Source: Circinella umbellata
Lineage: Eukaryota > Mucoromycota > Mucoromycetes > Mucorales > Lichtheimiaceae
Assembly (NCBI GenBank): GCA_025093555.1
Contig: JAIWNF010000053.1
Location: 186,001 to 250,000 of the forward strand
Direction of reading: 5' to 3'
DNA length: 64,000 bases
The notes under the pieces were generated by a model that was not told where the DNA came from, did not search any database, and saw only the letters and a program-made list of their open reading frames with translations. Position numbers and translations under genes: made by a program. This document shows, piece by piece, positions 36,993 through 50,745 of the stretch (positions are counted from its first letter, which is position 1; each line of letters opens with the position of its first letter).

Positions 36993-38333
36993 CTATCCCG
37001 ATTCTTGTTCACAACGGTTACAGGCACATAAAAAGTGATAATGCTCTAATAATCTTTTCCTTCTTTCTTCAACAGTATCTTCAACACAACCATAAGATAT
37101 ACATGCTTCTTCACCTTCTTCAATATCACGTTTTGCAATAAACACCATTTTTCGACCGTCACGAATTTTTCGTACATTAGCATTACATGCGTGATTAAAA
37201 TAAACAGCCGATGGATAGATTCCCCAACCCAATAATTCCAAGTCGTCCGTTACATTCCCGTCATTATTATTTTGATGTTGTTGAGGTGACATTTCCCATA
37301 GACCAAAGCTGTTCGCCATTTCGCGGAAATATACGGCACGAAACACAATATGTGGGCAATTCAAGAAGCTTGAAGTAGCAGAGACGAAAAATGTATACAT
37401 TTCCATTACTTGAATTAACTCATCCGGTATTATCCTTTTATTCTCATTAGAATTACTATTATTATTACAGTTATCGATAATAATGCGACGAATATAGGCG
37501 AGTTCATTACATTGTACATTTAACAAATCGTTGAATTTTGGTATCACCATTAATTGATCGGCAAAGAGATATTCCGATTCTATTTGTCGACGAGTTAAAC
37601 AGCAAGCCACCAGACGCATCATGGTCTGTTCGGCATCATCGGGTATCCATTGTTGTGCTTCAACTAAACCTTGTTGTGTAAAAGTGGTCCATGCCTGATC
37701 GATCCATTTACTGAGTTGTTCATCGCTATTGATATCCAATTGGTCAAGCTTTTGCTGTAAATCCGTTATTAACCCATTACTATCCATGTCGTTATTATCG
37801 TCTTCCTTATTTTGTTTTTGTCGAAGATTATATTCTTGTTCGAGCGCGTAATAGCAACGTAATAATAGTTCTGACTCGTTCTTAACGTGACCATAGGTCT
37901 GAAATTTACGTCGGCATGGTTCTGAACAGAATAAAACATCTTTAATCGTTACAGTAGTGTATGCATGCTGTTGTTTTTTCTTTTTTTTGTTCGTGTTATT
38001 GATATTGTTGGTTAAGTTTTTGGGTATAGTAGTATCAATTTTATGTCGCATTCGCTTTGGATATGTAAAGTGAAAACACCATGCACATGTTTCTGGAATC
38101 CATTCTTGAGATACAACAGCTGCTAAAGGTTCACTTGTATGAACTGTAGCACCTACTGGTATTCGTTGGGTGGCAACAAATCCACGACCTTTTCCTGGTA
38201 ACGAACAAACTTCTAACCATTTTTCTTCTTGTTGTCTATTAGAATGGTGTTGCTCATGAAGAGGAGAAGGATGTCCATGTACAGAAAGAAAATCTTTTGC
38301 TGTTTCTTCTGTTGATATTGTTGGAACCACCAT
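36993..38333 (-). CDS. SMYD-type SET-domain protein (probable protein-lysine methyltransferase)
   Basis: Single exon, 446 aa. The split SET domain typical of SMYD/Set5-Set6 proteins is visible: an N-terminal part at about 42-75 (GKGRGFVATQRIPVGATVH) and a C-terminal part with YFNHACNANVRKI (the NHxCxxN SAM-binding element), then IEEGEEACISYG. A post-SET cysteine cluster follows (FLCACNRCE). The region between should be a MYND zinc finger. It has CAWC at 83-86 and FCSEPC near 130, but they are separated by a Lys/Asn-rich insertion, and the middle and final Cys/His pairs are missing. Asn- and Gln-runs occur inside. The substrate is unknown; fungal members act on histones or other proteins. Confidence 0.88.
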   Translation of the reverse strand: MVVPTISTEETAKDFLSVHGHPSPLHEQHHSNRQQEEKWLEVCSLPGKGRGFVATQRIPVGATVHTSEPLAAVVSQEWIPETCAWCFHFTYPKRMRHKIDTTIPKNLTNNINNTNKKKKKQQHAYTTVTIKDVLFCSEPCRRKFQTYGHVKNESELLLRCYYALEQEYNLRQKQNKEDDNNDMDSNGLITDLQQKLDQLDINSDEQLSKWIDQAWTTFTQQGLVEAQQWIPDDAEQTMMRLVACCLTRRQIESEYLFADQLMVIPKFNDLLNVQCNELAYIRRIIIDNCNNNSNSNENKRIIPDELIQVMEMYTFFVSATSSFLNCPHIVFRAVYFREMANSFGLWEMSPQQHQNNNDGNVTDDLELLGWGIYPSAVYFNHACNANVRKIRDGRKMVFIAKRDIEEGEEACISYGCVEDTVEERRKRLLEHYHFLCACNRCEQESG

Positions 38334-40151
38334 TTTTTCTCTCGTCTAGCAAAAGTGAAAGATAAGAAATAAAAAAAAAAGATAAAGAGATAAAATGAGA
38401 GAACAATCACAATGAACGAAAAAATAAAAATAAAAATAAAATGTTTGATGTCGGCGATATAAAAAAAACCTCTTTAACTTAGGCCTAGGCATTTTCATCC
38501 CCTTCTTGTCAAATCAAATCCAAGAAGTCCTCCCTTATTTAACGCACCAATAATGTTCAGCTCTCTCAAATCGTGCTCTCCAGGGAAAAAAAAATACTAA
38601 TTTGGGAGCTTTCGCATACAAATTGGGTTCACAAAACAAAGTTTGTTTTTTCAAACATTGTGAATTCTGATGATACATTTTACCAATTTTTTGTAATATT
38701 CTTTTCTTTTTTATTGTCATAGATATGTAATGTTGATACCAGTCATTACAAACAGATTATTTTATGGTTAAGAGGATCTCGTAAAGAGGTTTTTCTAGTT
38801 TTTTTGGGCAGGCAATTTGTCGTGTTGGATTTAACTTCATAGCTGATTTTATAATGCAGATACACAAGAAATACGCTAATGTCAAAATTGACCTTTAGTA
38901 TACCGGATTAAAAGAAAGTATGGCTACCATATTGAAGACGTTGGTCTGCCCAAAATCAGGAAAAATCCTGTTATATCCCTTAAATAGTTTTTCATTATCA
39001 GTCGGTAATAAATTTTCCACCGGAGTGATATAACAAAGTGTCTCAGATTTAGTGTAGAAATTGGCACAGTATTACGACATATAATTCCCATGTAATGGAG
39101 CTTGATATATCAGTCCAAAAATCATAAAAAATATATTCACTACATATATATATGTTCGCTAAAAAAGAGGATTTGACCCGATAATTATTAACATGCTAAG
39201 ACCGGTCAAATCCTCGTTTTCAGTATACTATATTAATCATAGTATGGCCTTGCTGTTGTTTTTGAGCGATTCTTATTGAAAAATATTGTAATAGCCAGAA
39301 TATTATCTGAAGCTTGACAATCGTACATAACATTGCGTTAATTGCTTTTAATTATCTTAAATTATGATCTTGATTTTACCGCCCGAATTTCTTTGATCAT
39401 AGCTACGTAAACCTATCACTTTATCATAGCACTTCAAGTAATCGAGACGAACGAAATGAGTGATAATACTCTTTTACTATTTTACCACTGGTTTTATTCT
39501 TGATACAACATATTTAAAGTTTTTGATGTACCAAATGAAAAAAAATAAATACATTTTTCTATACAACAATATAAAAAAAAAGCCCGTTTTCTTTTTTCGC
39601 CACCAAGATATATTTTGTACCAATAGCTTAAAACCATTTGACCTTATCAATAAGAAATGGCGCATTCATGTTGATCAATTTTTTTTTTGTTTTAGTAGCG
39701 ATTTTAAGACCTCTCAATGTACTACATAATGTAACATAAATTTGCTCAGCGCAAAAAAATATGCATAAATTTTCATCATCCATATTATACATGCCAAAAA
39801 AAAAAAGCCATCCTCATGTTTTCATTTCGCTCGGTGACACCTATTATATAAGCCTATTAGCATGCGCCATCAATTATAACATAATCATATTGCTAATTTG
39901 CTACGGTATACTATCTATTTTCCCCATATGTTATATAAATAAAACTACATCATTAATTTAATGACACATACATCAATGAAAATTTATTCCCATAAAGAGT
40001 TTATTTGGAAGCACAACGGGCAACTTCGTTGTATAAAACTCCGCGAAATTTTTAAAGAGAGAAAAGACTTCTAACTTTGCCTGAGTATCTTTTTTCTATT
40101 TTTTTTTTCAAAAACCAACCCAAACTTTTACCCCCAAAAACCAGATTCGTA
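38334..40151. other. Intergenic region between the SET gene and UBC4/5
   Basis: About 1.8 kb between divergent starts, holding both promoters. It contains the hairpin at 39167-39215. Plus-strand frames at 39460-39729 and 39761-39961 have no motif or splice context and were not called. Confidence 0.45.
39167..39215. repeat. Perfect 12-bp inverted repeat (hairpin)
   Basis: GAGGATTTGACC (39167-39178) is exactly inverted at 39204-39215, with a 25-bp AT-rich loop; A-run and T-run flanks extend the symmetry. The site lies in intergenic DNA far from either gene's 3' end, so it is not an obvious terminator. Confidence 0.75.
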
Positions 40152-41509
<1,358 letters not shown>

Positions 41510-41952
41510 ATGGGAATAATAAAAAACAAACAAACAAACAAATAGTTATATTTTCAACTTTTTTTAGAGTCCAAATGTAGCATATAATTCTCTTTTCCTT
41601 ATCTTTATTATATTTTTGGTCTCTTTTCATTTGCATTACATTGTGTATGTTTTCTCTTTTCCTTTCTCTATTACTAGTTGTTCGACTTCTTTTCAGCCCT
41701 CAATGTCTTTTTCTGCATAAAACATCTTTCCTTTTTCTAATACTGAGTAAAAAAGTAAATGGATGTGTTTATATATGTACGTTGGTAATCATCCTTTAAA
41801 GAAAGCAAAGAAAAAAATCATGTATGTAGTATGTATATATGTATATATGTATGTATGTCTGTATGTATGTATGTGAATAGAGATATAGTTTGTTGGGGAG
41901 GGGAAAATAAGGGATGAAAGAATAAAAAAAGAAAGTTTATAATAGAGCGGTT
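41510..41952. other. Convergent intergenic region
   Basis: 443 bp between the 3' ends of UBC4/5 (+) and the NmrA-like gene (-). T-rich then A-rich, with a TGTA-type microsatellite at about 41820-41872. No gene. Confidence 0.6.
41820..41872. repeat. Impure (TGTA)n microsatellite
   Basis: Repeated TGTA/ATGT units with TATA interruptions, downstream of UBC4/5. Confidence 0.8.
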
Positions 41953-43273
41953 TTATACGCGTGGTTTAAAGCTATTAGCATTTTCTTGGAAAAATTTGCG
42001 AATAGATCGAGGTGGTAATGCAGTGATGGCACTAATATGTGATACACAAAGACTTCCTGCTTCATTATGAACCCAATCAAAGTATTCTAAGTATGTCTTG
42101 ATTTGCGTTGCTATAGAAATAGATATAGATATATATTTGTATAAAATATGAGTGAGTTGCCTTGGTTACGTACTATTTGGTATTATGTCGGAAGAGAATA
42201 ATCAAGTGACAACTTCATGACCATTGCACATATAATTTGAATATAATAAAGTAAAATAAAACATACCTGTGGGAGCACGTAAAAGACGGGTACGATATTC
42301 ATATCCTTCAAGAGTATCACTGTAGATTTGACTCTTTTCATGTTTTACACGAGCGTCAAACCATATATCCTTTGGAAGATCACTCAGATAATATCCGGTA
42401 TCCATAGGCCGAACAAATCGATATTCAAATTTTTCATAACCAGTAGACTTTCCGAGTAAATGAACTAGATTCTTGCCATTTACTGCTTGTGGACCTGTTA
42501 ATGTATAAACTTGGCCAACGTGATCATCCATGAGAGCAGACTGAATATTCTTCTTGTTATCTGTAGTAAGTATTAAGTTTTCTACGACTCTGCACAAATC
42601 AGTGATATCTAAAGGACATATTTCAGCATTTTCTGGAATAGGTAACGGCAAGTGACGATGCTTCTCCACATAGGTGGACCATAAGTGGAAATTTTGATGA
42701 ATCCAATCAGGTCTAGTATCATATAAAATATATATTGAGATTAGATGAACAAAAATTTCATGTTATGAGAAATATTTAGGTTAAAAAAAGTGATACGAAT
42801 ATAGAGAGAAAATGAAATAGTAACTTTCACACCAATAAGAAAAAGGAAAAGAGAAATAAAGCATACCGAAGAATAGTCCATTGACAAGCACTTGTAATAA
42901 CTTCATCTTCAATCAAAGAATAGTGAGCTAACATCTCATGGTCAGTCGAGACAGCACCAGCATGCGATATACAAATAATAGATTTTACTCCAGATCTACT
43001 AGCAACTTGGCACAAATGCTCACAATATGCAACACGATTAGATTCATTTCCGATGGCTAAAATCATATGGTCTACGCCTTGAAATGCCATTGAAAGATCG
43101 TTGGGGTGCATATAATCGACTTGGCGTACATCAATACCCTTGTTTGCAAAATTCAAACATGTTGTCGTGTTTTCACAGAGTACTCGTAATTGGGGTCGAA
43201 CATGGCTATATCGTGCCAAATGAGATGTGACACAGTGTCCAATGTAATGATCAGCGCTAGTTACAAGAAGCAT
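41953..43273 (-). CDS. NmrA-like NAD(P)-binding protein
   Basis: Three exons on the minus strand: 42867-43273, 42267-42712, 41953-42110; 336 aa. The fold is that of the NmrA/atypical short-chain dehydrogenase group: MLLVTSADHYIGHCVTSHL is the N-terminal Rossmann strand-loop-helix with a degenerate glycine motif (only one Gly of GxxGxxG clearly kept). Then come DVRQVDYMHPNDL, GVDHMILAIGNES, SGVKSIICISHAGA and WTILRPDWIHQNF. The C-terminal half has GQVYTLTGPQAV, typical of NmrA-like proteins. Such proteins act as redox sensors or reductases; no catalytic Tyr-x3-Lys is evident, so a sensor or binding role is possible. All junctions keep the frame. Confidence 0.85.
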
Positions 43274-44474
43274 TATTGTTATGTAGGAAAAAAAGGAAGT
43301 ACAAAATAAAATAAAAAATAAAAAAGTAAAGAGAAAAAGAATGAGAAAATAAAAAAAAAATTAGTGGTGAGTATTTATGCAAATCTCATTCTTCTCCCAA
43401 AAAATTTAATTTGTGTAGGTTTTTTTTTTTGCCCAATCGTTACTCGACCTTGGCCAGAATTATCGCCCTCCCCATCAAATCCTCAGTTCTTCCCCCCATC
43501 GAACATAATAAACAGTATAGAGTCCAAGCCTCACTCGGAACCTCCCTCACGTATAATCCATATAAAAGTATAATAATAGTAACTGCAATCTTTTCTATTG
43601 TTTTGTAATAATGGTAAAAATACGGAAACCGTTCCCCTAACTCGGGCCAAAACAGATGCGTAGGTTTCTATTATTAACCTTTTGTTTTACTGATCATTTT
43701 ATTCCGGTTATTTTGTTGTCTATTGTATTTTTTTTCTTATCCTGCATCAGTCCAGTTCGGCAAATCATAAATTATAATTCATCAACATGATATTGTAACT
43801 TGGACCGAAAAACTATACTCACCTTTGTTAGAAAACAACAAAAAAAGGACTGCTCTGTATGTTCATGTATACAGTAGTGTGAGTGAGTGTGTTTATATCT
43901 CTTTTTTTTTTAGAAAAAGGAGTGTCACATGCCATTAATTTTGAAGAGCACTTTTCATTGAACAAAAAAAAAAATTCATGCAAATGGCTATCTATAAAGG
44001 GGTTGATCATACAGGGCGATTTACTTTTTTGACGGGTAAATATTGTACCAACTTTTTTTTCTTTTATCATAGTGTTGCAGCTTTAAGAGAAGTAAAAATC
44101 AAGTATATGACATGACCTTTTCGACTCTTTTCTTCCGGCATCTGGTCGGTCTGTCTAAAGTTTTATCTATCGCAACCCCCGGCCATACTAAAGATTTTTA
44201 TAATAATGAGTTAGTTGAAACACTTATACATTTTAAAAATAAAATAAAGTATGAGCGTAAATATATCAGCCATCTTTGTCTACTTATTTTAATAATTATA
44301 AAAAGGAGAAAAAATTGAATTACGTATAAAAAATTAATCATTTACATAAATGATATATGAGTGTGGTTATACATTCAACAGTGTAAACAAAAAATAAAAC
44401 ATGACGAATTCTGCTACTGTACTGATCAGTTCTATACTGCATCTTAGCTATTTTTGTTTTTAAGTTGCGTAGCC

Positions 44475-44502
44475 GTTTTTTGTTTTGTTTTGTTTTGTTT
44501 TG
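44475..44502. repeat. (TTTTG)n repeat
   Basis: Five near-perfect TTTTG units. Confidence 0.85.
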
Positions 44503-44826
44503 AAAAAGATAATTTATTTTTAACATTTGTTAATTGGCAACAGAAAAAAAAAACTTCTTAACTGTTTCAATTTTATCGATTTTGACAATTTCTACTTAAT
44601 AATTCTATTATAATTCACCCCTTTTTTCATTATGAAATTTATGGCAAACTGCAACAAAAAACGCTAATTTTATTATATACACATATGTAAGAAAGTAAAA
44701 GAAAGTAAGTTTTTGATAATAACATGACGATGCAAATAACAGCTTCTTCTCTTTTCCTTCTTGCAATAGATACATAGTCTTGCATGCAGTAAACATCTTG
44801 TCCAATAACAAACGGTTACAATGCGT

Positions 44827-44855
44827 CATACATACATACATACATACATACATAC
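44827..44855. repeat. (CATA)n microsatellite
   Basis: About seven CATA units, running into a short CA run. Confidence 0.9.
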
Positions 44856-46842
44856 ACACATGTGAGATTAGTGATAGGAGGAGTAAACAAGCCTTTGTTT
44901 GTATGTTTATGTATTTGTTCATCAATAAAGGCTGTCCAGACTTGAAATGCAGGGGGCTTGATTTTTTCTTGGCCCCCTCCCTTTCGTTCTTTTGATATAG
45001 ATTGTTGATAGAAGGATGGGCTGAATCAATTCGTAAACTCAGTATATGCTTTCTTATAGATTTTGTTTTTCATTATTATGATCTACTTATTGAACCGTCT
45101 TATTCTTGGATCCGCGGACCATAATTTATAAGATATGTTTACATTTTATTCGATTTATTGCTATTACGGAAAAAGCTTGATATTAACAAGAGAGAAACTA
45201 AAATTACTATATAGACTGTGAATTTCCTATTTTTTCAATCAAGAATAAAGCAATCACAAGATGAACTAATTGTGTTTTTCTGTTGATGGCATTTTTAGCA
45301 GCATTGTTCTGGCCTAATGTATGTGATTTTGCTTTATAATGCTTATGTAATCTCCAATATGAAGCAAGCGAAGGATCATTTATAAATTGAACAAAAATAA
45401 AAATATATACAAAGAACCAGAGGTCCCCCGTTAATTTCATAGGGACATTTTACACTTTTTTTGTGAATGTAAAGGGGTGTGATAATTTACGGATACTATT
45501 AATTTTTTTTTTGAAGAATGTGCATATATTGAATACTTCAAGTAACCATTATTTTTCAAAAAAATCTTAATATTTATTAATAAATTATATCTGTGCGTTT
45601 TTGAAACACTCAATTTTTTTATTTGAGCACACCCTTAGCATTTTTTTTTTAGAAAAAAAAAAAACTATATATAGCCTCAAGAGCTGCGAACATATTTATT
45701 TACTTTTTATCTCCAATCGCTATTATATATATTTTGCTCTGTATGTATCAAAATGACACCAACCAAATTACACATTAGCTTGTTGATAGCTGAGCAGTAT
45801 GGTATGCCGGCCGAGACGATGGAAAAGACTTGAGCCATAAACCATAACAAATTGATCACTGGCAATACAGGATAAAAATGAATGAGTTCAATTTGTTTAT
45901 TAGTACGATATCCAAAGGCTTAAAATGAGAAAAATAACAAGCAAGTAAATATTGTATAGACTTATATGAAAAAACATGCAACAGAGAAACAGAAAAGCAG
46001 TCCATTCTGTATAACAATCCAATTATAATCCTTATACTTATCAATATTCTTCTTTATTATATCCGTTGGGGATACAATGCCACCAGTTGCTATAGAAATG
46101 AAATAAACGGGGATGTGATTTTTGGTAAAGTTAATGAGGTGTAAAACTAACGGATATGAAAGTAACAGGGACCCTCTGTATTTATTTCTATACTCTGTAT
46201 ATCACATCACCGTTATAATCATCATTGCACAAAGCTTATTTTTCAGTGAATCAATGATATTATCATATGCTTAAGCTGTAGTATAATTTATACCATTTTT
46301 TACACATCCAAATGTAGCTAGATAAATTCAGTAATAATACATGATTATTCTTTCAAAATGCGCCAGAGTATTGAACAGGTTACTTACTCAACCCCTCTCC
46401 ACTACCTCTTTATTCCTTTGTCTTTTTCTCTGCCATTCCATCAAAGTTTTTATTTTTTTCTTTCCATACATGTATGAGCTGTCTCAAACAGATGACAAAC
46501 TTGGCGCTGTGCTTAACATGAGATATAAAACAAAATAACAAATTTTCACTGTATTGAATGGTTTATGTATCTTGTACTTGTTCCTTCTAAATGTAAATAT
46601 GTAATATATGCGCGGTGCTACAAAGAGGCTTAAATTCTCGGTGCATTTTAGCTTTTTTAGCCAATTAAAATATGACAAAGTCCGCTGTACGTGTTTGAAC
46701 CATTTTTGGTGATAACTGCCCGGGAATTCATTTTGCGGCCCTGATTTTGAAAACAAATTTGGTAGTTGAAAAAAATTGAAACTCGCTCCATATATAAAGA
46801 AGCTAAAGTGCACTTCATTTTTTTTCTTGCCATATAATCACC

Positions 46843-48878
46843 ATGGGTATTGCTTCTGTTAATAGTAAAATTCGCTCTTTTCAACAGACCGTCAAACTTA
46901 GAAACGCAACACAAGTTGTAAAGCCAATCTGGTGTGCCACTACAAAAGGTACTATTCCTGCATGGCTTGATGGTGGTGTTTTGTATCGTGTTGGTAAGTG
47001 CTATTTCTTTCTCTTAATAAAAATAAGATTAATATAAACGTTATGCAAGCAGTTATTAATATTAGCGAAAAATATATAAAAAAAACTCGCTTTCTTGCAG
47101 GTCCCGGTCGTTTCAATTTAGGCGATGATGGACAGCAATACGTAATTCAACATGCATTTGATGGTCTTTCTTTTGTACACAGATTCGAAATATCTACAGA
47201 GAAACAATCCATTCGCTATAACAGTCGTTACATTGCTGAAGGTGCTGAACGTTTGTTAGTTGAAAATCCAGAAAAGAATCAAATATTTTTTGGACATGTA
47301 CCCAAAGTATCCCCTTGGCGTGCCTTTACCAATCTTTTGGAGCGTCTTGACAAAATGGCGTTCAGGCCTCGCAGAGAAAGTTTTGAGAGCCCAAGTGATC
47401 GAAACGTGGGGGTTACGGTAAATGCAATATCTTTGTAAAGAAAAAACCCCAACTGATCATTTATTAATATAAAATCAACTAAATAAACATGTATAAATCC
47501 AGGTAACGCCAAACTACCCAATGCCACAGGGTTTCACCTCGACAGATGGTCATGTTCTTGTTACCAAGACAGATGCCAATGCTTTGCAACAAGTTCACTC
47601 TGAGACACTTGGTAAGGATTTTTTTTTCGTATTAGTCGCCATCCAAATCTGAGTATTCATCTATACTTTATTATTCATTGTATTACTATAAGCTAAAAAA
47701 TACAATATTGTTATTATATACATTATTCATCTTTAGAACCAACACGAATCTTTGATTACACTTCCTATGACGAACGTTTTCAAGGACCGCTTTCTGCAGC
47801 ACATCATCAACATGATCCATTCACTGAGGAAACATTTAATTTTACTACAACTCTTGGACGAACACCAACCATGACTGTATTTTCTCTTGATAAAACGAAT
47901 AAAAATCCTAAAGTACTTGGAAAAATCACTGAACGAAAATTACCCAATGGTACAACAGAACCTTTTACACCCACATATATCCACGGTTTTTGGTCCACCA
48001 AGAATTACGTTATTGTTCCTGAATCACCACTTTATTATGGAAACAATGGCCTCGACATGGTTTTACAAGGAAACTTAGCAGCAGCCCTAAAGTGGGATGC
48101 AGTACGTCCAGCTTATTTACACGTTGTCAGTCGCGACCCAACAATTGGTCATGTTGTCTCTTTACCTGTCGATCCATTCTTTACTTTCCACTCTGGTAAC
48201 GCTTGGGATACATTGGACAAGAATGGCAACCCTGTGATCGAAATGGATTGCTGTGCATTCCCGAACGGTGACTTTTTATACCAGCTCCATCGTTTTGGTC
48301 ACGTCGATCGCAATGATAAGAAAGATTTGGCCGGTGGTAAAATAAAACCATTTGAAATGAATGGTATCAATTATACACCTGGTCATTTACAATTCGGTGA
48401 TTTGAACCGTTATAAGCTGACCTGGAATAAGGAAGAAAAGACAGGTGAAGCATCGTATCGTACCATTACAAAGAATGTAGAATTTCCTCGCTTCCATCCG
48501 GACTATACATACCGTTCTCACAAGTATTTATGGGGTTGTCAAGTACAGAAAGCTTCTGCAGACGATTGTGAACGATTCAGTTTGGTTAAGATTGATTTAG
48601 AAACTGGAAAAACCCTCACATTGGATCAAAAATCACACATGTTTACGGAACCTGTATTTGTTCCTCGTCCAGGTGCAGAAAAGGAAGACGATGGTGTTTT
48701 ATTAGTGTTTACCAATGTTTTGGATCCAAAGAACCCTGAAAAAGATCGATGTGTATTCTCAGTAGTAGATGGGCAAACAATGGAAGAAATTGCTCGTAGT
48801 GACATCGGTGAATTCCCTGCAACCACTTTCCATGGTTCTTATGTCGATTCCGACTTTACTAGTATATCTATCAATTAA
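46843..48878 (+). CDS. Carotenoid cleavage oxygenase family protein
   Basis: Non-heme iron dioxygenase that cleaves a carotenoid or apocarotenoid double bond. Four exons: 46843-46993, 47101-47417, 47503-47611, 47737-48878; 572 aa. Family features: YRVGPGRFNLGDD near the N-terminus, HAFDGLSFVHRFEI, and the four iron-ligand histidines at about His216 or 218 (SAAHHQHDP), His275 (YIHGFW), His344 (FFTFHSGNAWD) and His558 (TTFHGSYV near the C-terminus). In Mucorales, members such as CarS and AcaA make apocarotenoids that lead to trisporic acids, the mating pheromones. Which type this is cannot be decided here. No membrane segment is seen. The final exon holds two thirds of the protein. Confidence 0.92.
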
Positions 48879-50088
48879 GCGACTATTATCATTTTGTAAT
48901 TTATGACGATGACACATTTAATAAAAATATATTTCTTTACTATTGATTTGTACCTTTTTTTATGTGGTGAACTTATCAGGTGAATTTATGTCTTACCATT
49001 GTATGTTTTGCCTAATAGAAATAAAAATCATTAACTGCAGTTAATAAAGAGTTTATAATAAGTAGTGAGAATAGATAACTAACATGACCTATAGTTACAT
49101 GAAGTGGTGTGATATTTTTTTTTCTTTTTATAAGGATTTAACTTTACAATAAAACCTTTTGCTTATACATCCATTCAAAATTCGAACTAGATATTTGGAA
49201 TATTTTCATAACATGGTTTAACTTCCATATAGAAGATAGACTACCCGGCGAATAAGATTGTTACAACGAGAAGTAAAATGAAGAAAAGAACACATCTTTC
49301 TTCTATTTCGTTAAACCAGAAGTGTTTCCATTTGTACAGTCCTCTACCATTATTACCATTAACGTAATTATAATAAAAAATTGGATTCATTGTTTCCATC
49401 TTTTTGTCTTAATATCAAAAAGCAGTTACTATCACTACCGTTACTTTACAAAATCAGCAGGTAGCTACCATCGCCTTGAGCCTTATAAAAACTCATTGTC
49501 AGCAACGCTAGCATTAAAATTCCTCCATGTTTATCAATAAACAAATAGGTTTCTACTGATAGATTAGCGAGAATGTAAACAAAGCAATTATGCTCTAAGT
49601 CTGATTGTTTTCCATAAAACCAACATGATGCATAATAGTTATGAGCTATCTATACTGATATAATTCTTGTCACACCCAACAGCAAATTAATGTGAAACAG
49701 AACATAGGGTATAAGGCTTTTAAACTCTTTATTATAAACAATAAGATAAAGTTTTCATATAGAATTTTAACTCGAAACTAGGGACTCGGCGAAAAAAATT
49801 ATTTTGTAAGTTGATCCGGGTAAACTTTTTTTTATAAGAAGAAAACCCTGTGCGTAAGTTATTCAAAGATTGAAGGATTATATATCATACTTCATTTGGT
49901 ATTTTAGATCATCAATACCAATTTTTTTACTTCGTTTACTGTCATTGATTTTTTTTCGAAGAAAAACTTGAAAATAATGCTTTTTTAACGAATCGTTATC
50001 TTTTTTTTTGTTAAGCTTATTGCTTGCTCCCACTTATTCAATGTGCTACCTAGTAGTTTTCAAAAAAGCGCGGGTTAATTTCTGAATT
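48879..50088. other. Intergenic region
   Basis: About 1.2 kb, AT-rich, with the oxygenase 3' UTR at its start. No gene seen. Confidence 0.5.
48920..48925 (+). terminator. Candidate polyadenylation signal for the carotenoid oxygenase
   Basis: AATAAA 42 nt after the stop codon, a plausible 3'-end signal. Confidence 0.4.
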
Positions 50089-50745
50089 TTTTTTATTTAT
50101 TTTTTTCTACCAAAAACTGAAGAAAATAAGGAGTTAACTTGCACGTTTTTAAGCACAGGGCTACTCCAGTGTACAGAAGTTCCGAAGGACAGAAATAACA
50201 GGTCCCTAGGCCTGCGCCCGGAGGTAGTGCATCTCACAGCGCATGAGGTCGTCAACTGAAGCTTCTGAGGACAACATGCTCACAAATTTTAAAATCCAGA
50301 AATAACATAAATGCTCTTGGTTATCGAGCGTTGTCTTTCTAAGGATCTAGTAAAAAAAAAAACGGAGCAGATCCAAAGAACCCACTCCCGATGAATCAGA
50401 TAAAAGAAAGAAGTACGTATGCACAGTAAGTCTCCTGGATATGAGTATGACATATACTTTTCATCATCATTCGTTACCAAAAAAAATCCGTAATAATTAC
50501 TTATTCTGAACGATGTATCGTTTAAAAAGTAATAAGTGGCATTTGTAACCAGTAGTGACAGTAAGAAACATATAGACTTACAACCCACTTGACCATAAAA
50601 AAGAAACCATATAGAAGTTGAAAAACATTCATCTTTTCAGAATAATCTTGTTAACCAGAAGAGACATCTTGAAAAATGCCAGGGTAGCCCACGAGTAGAA
50701 CCAGAAGAAAAACCGGATGGCAAGAAGAAACAATTCGTCGTCTAG
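50089..50745 (+). pseudogene. Broken Cys/His-finger-like gene remnant
   Basis: A run of plus-strand coding-like segments in GC-richer DNA than its surroundings. Segment 1 (50089-50259) includes GLLQCTEVPKDRNNRSLGLR and ends at a stop. Segment 2 (50311-50361) reads MLLVIERCLSKDLVKKK into an 11-A run. After the run, a different frame continues RSRSKEPTPDESDKRKKYVC and ends at a perfect GTAAGT donor (50426). A TTTTCAG acceptor follows at 50640, and exon 50641-50745 reads NNLVNQKRHLEKCQGSPRVE, ending KKKQFVV and TAG. Ten As instead of eleven would join segment 2 to the rest. KKYVC...KRHLEKC resembles a Cys-His-Cys finger. Read as a decayed or misassembled gene; the family is not certain. Confidence 0.42.

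Larger units (their letters stand above)
43274..46842. other. Intergenic region between NmrA-like and carotenoid oxygenase genes
   Basis: About 3.6 kb between divergent genes. Two microsatellites are listed separately. A minus-strand 77-codon frame at 45207-45440 and a plus-strand 68-codon frame at 44112-44318 have partly protein-like composition but no splice context or motif. The last 250 bp holds the carotenoid-oxygenase promoter, including a GC-richer patch at 46715-46745. Confidence 0.4.

Noticed and set aside
45207..45440. 77-codon minus-strand frame
   Set aside because: It has partly protein-like composition, but no splice signals, motif or neighbouring exon.
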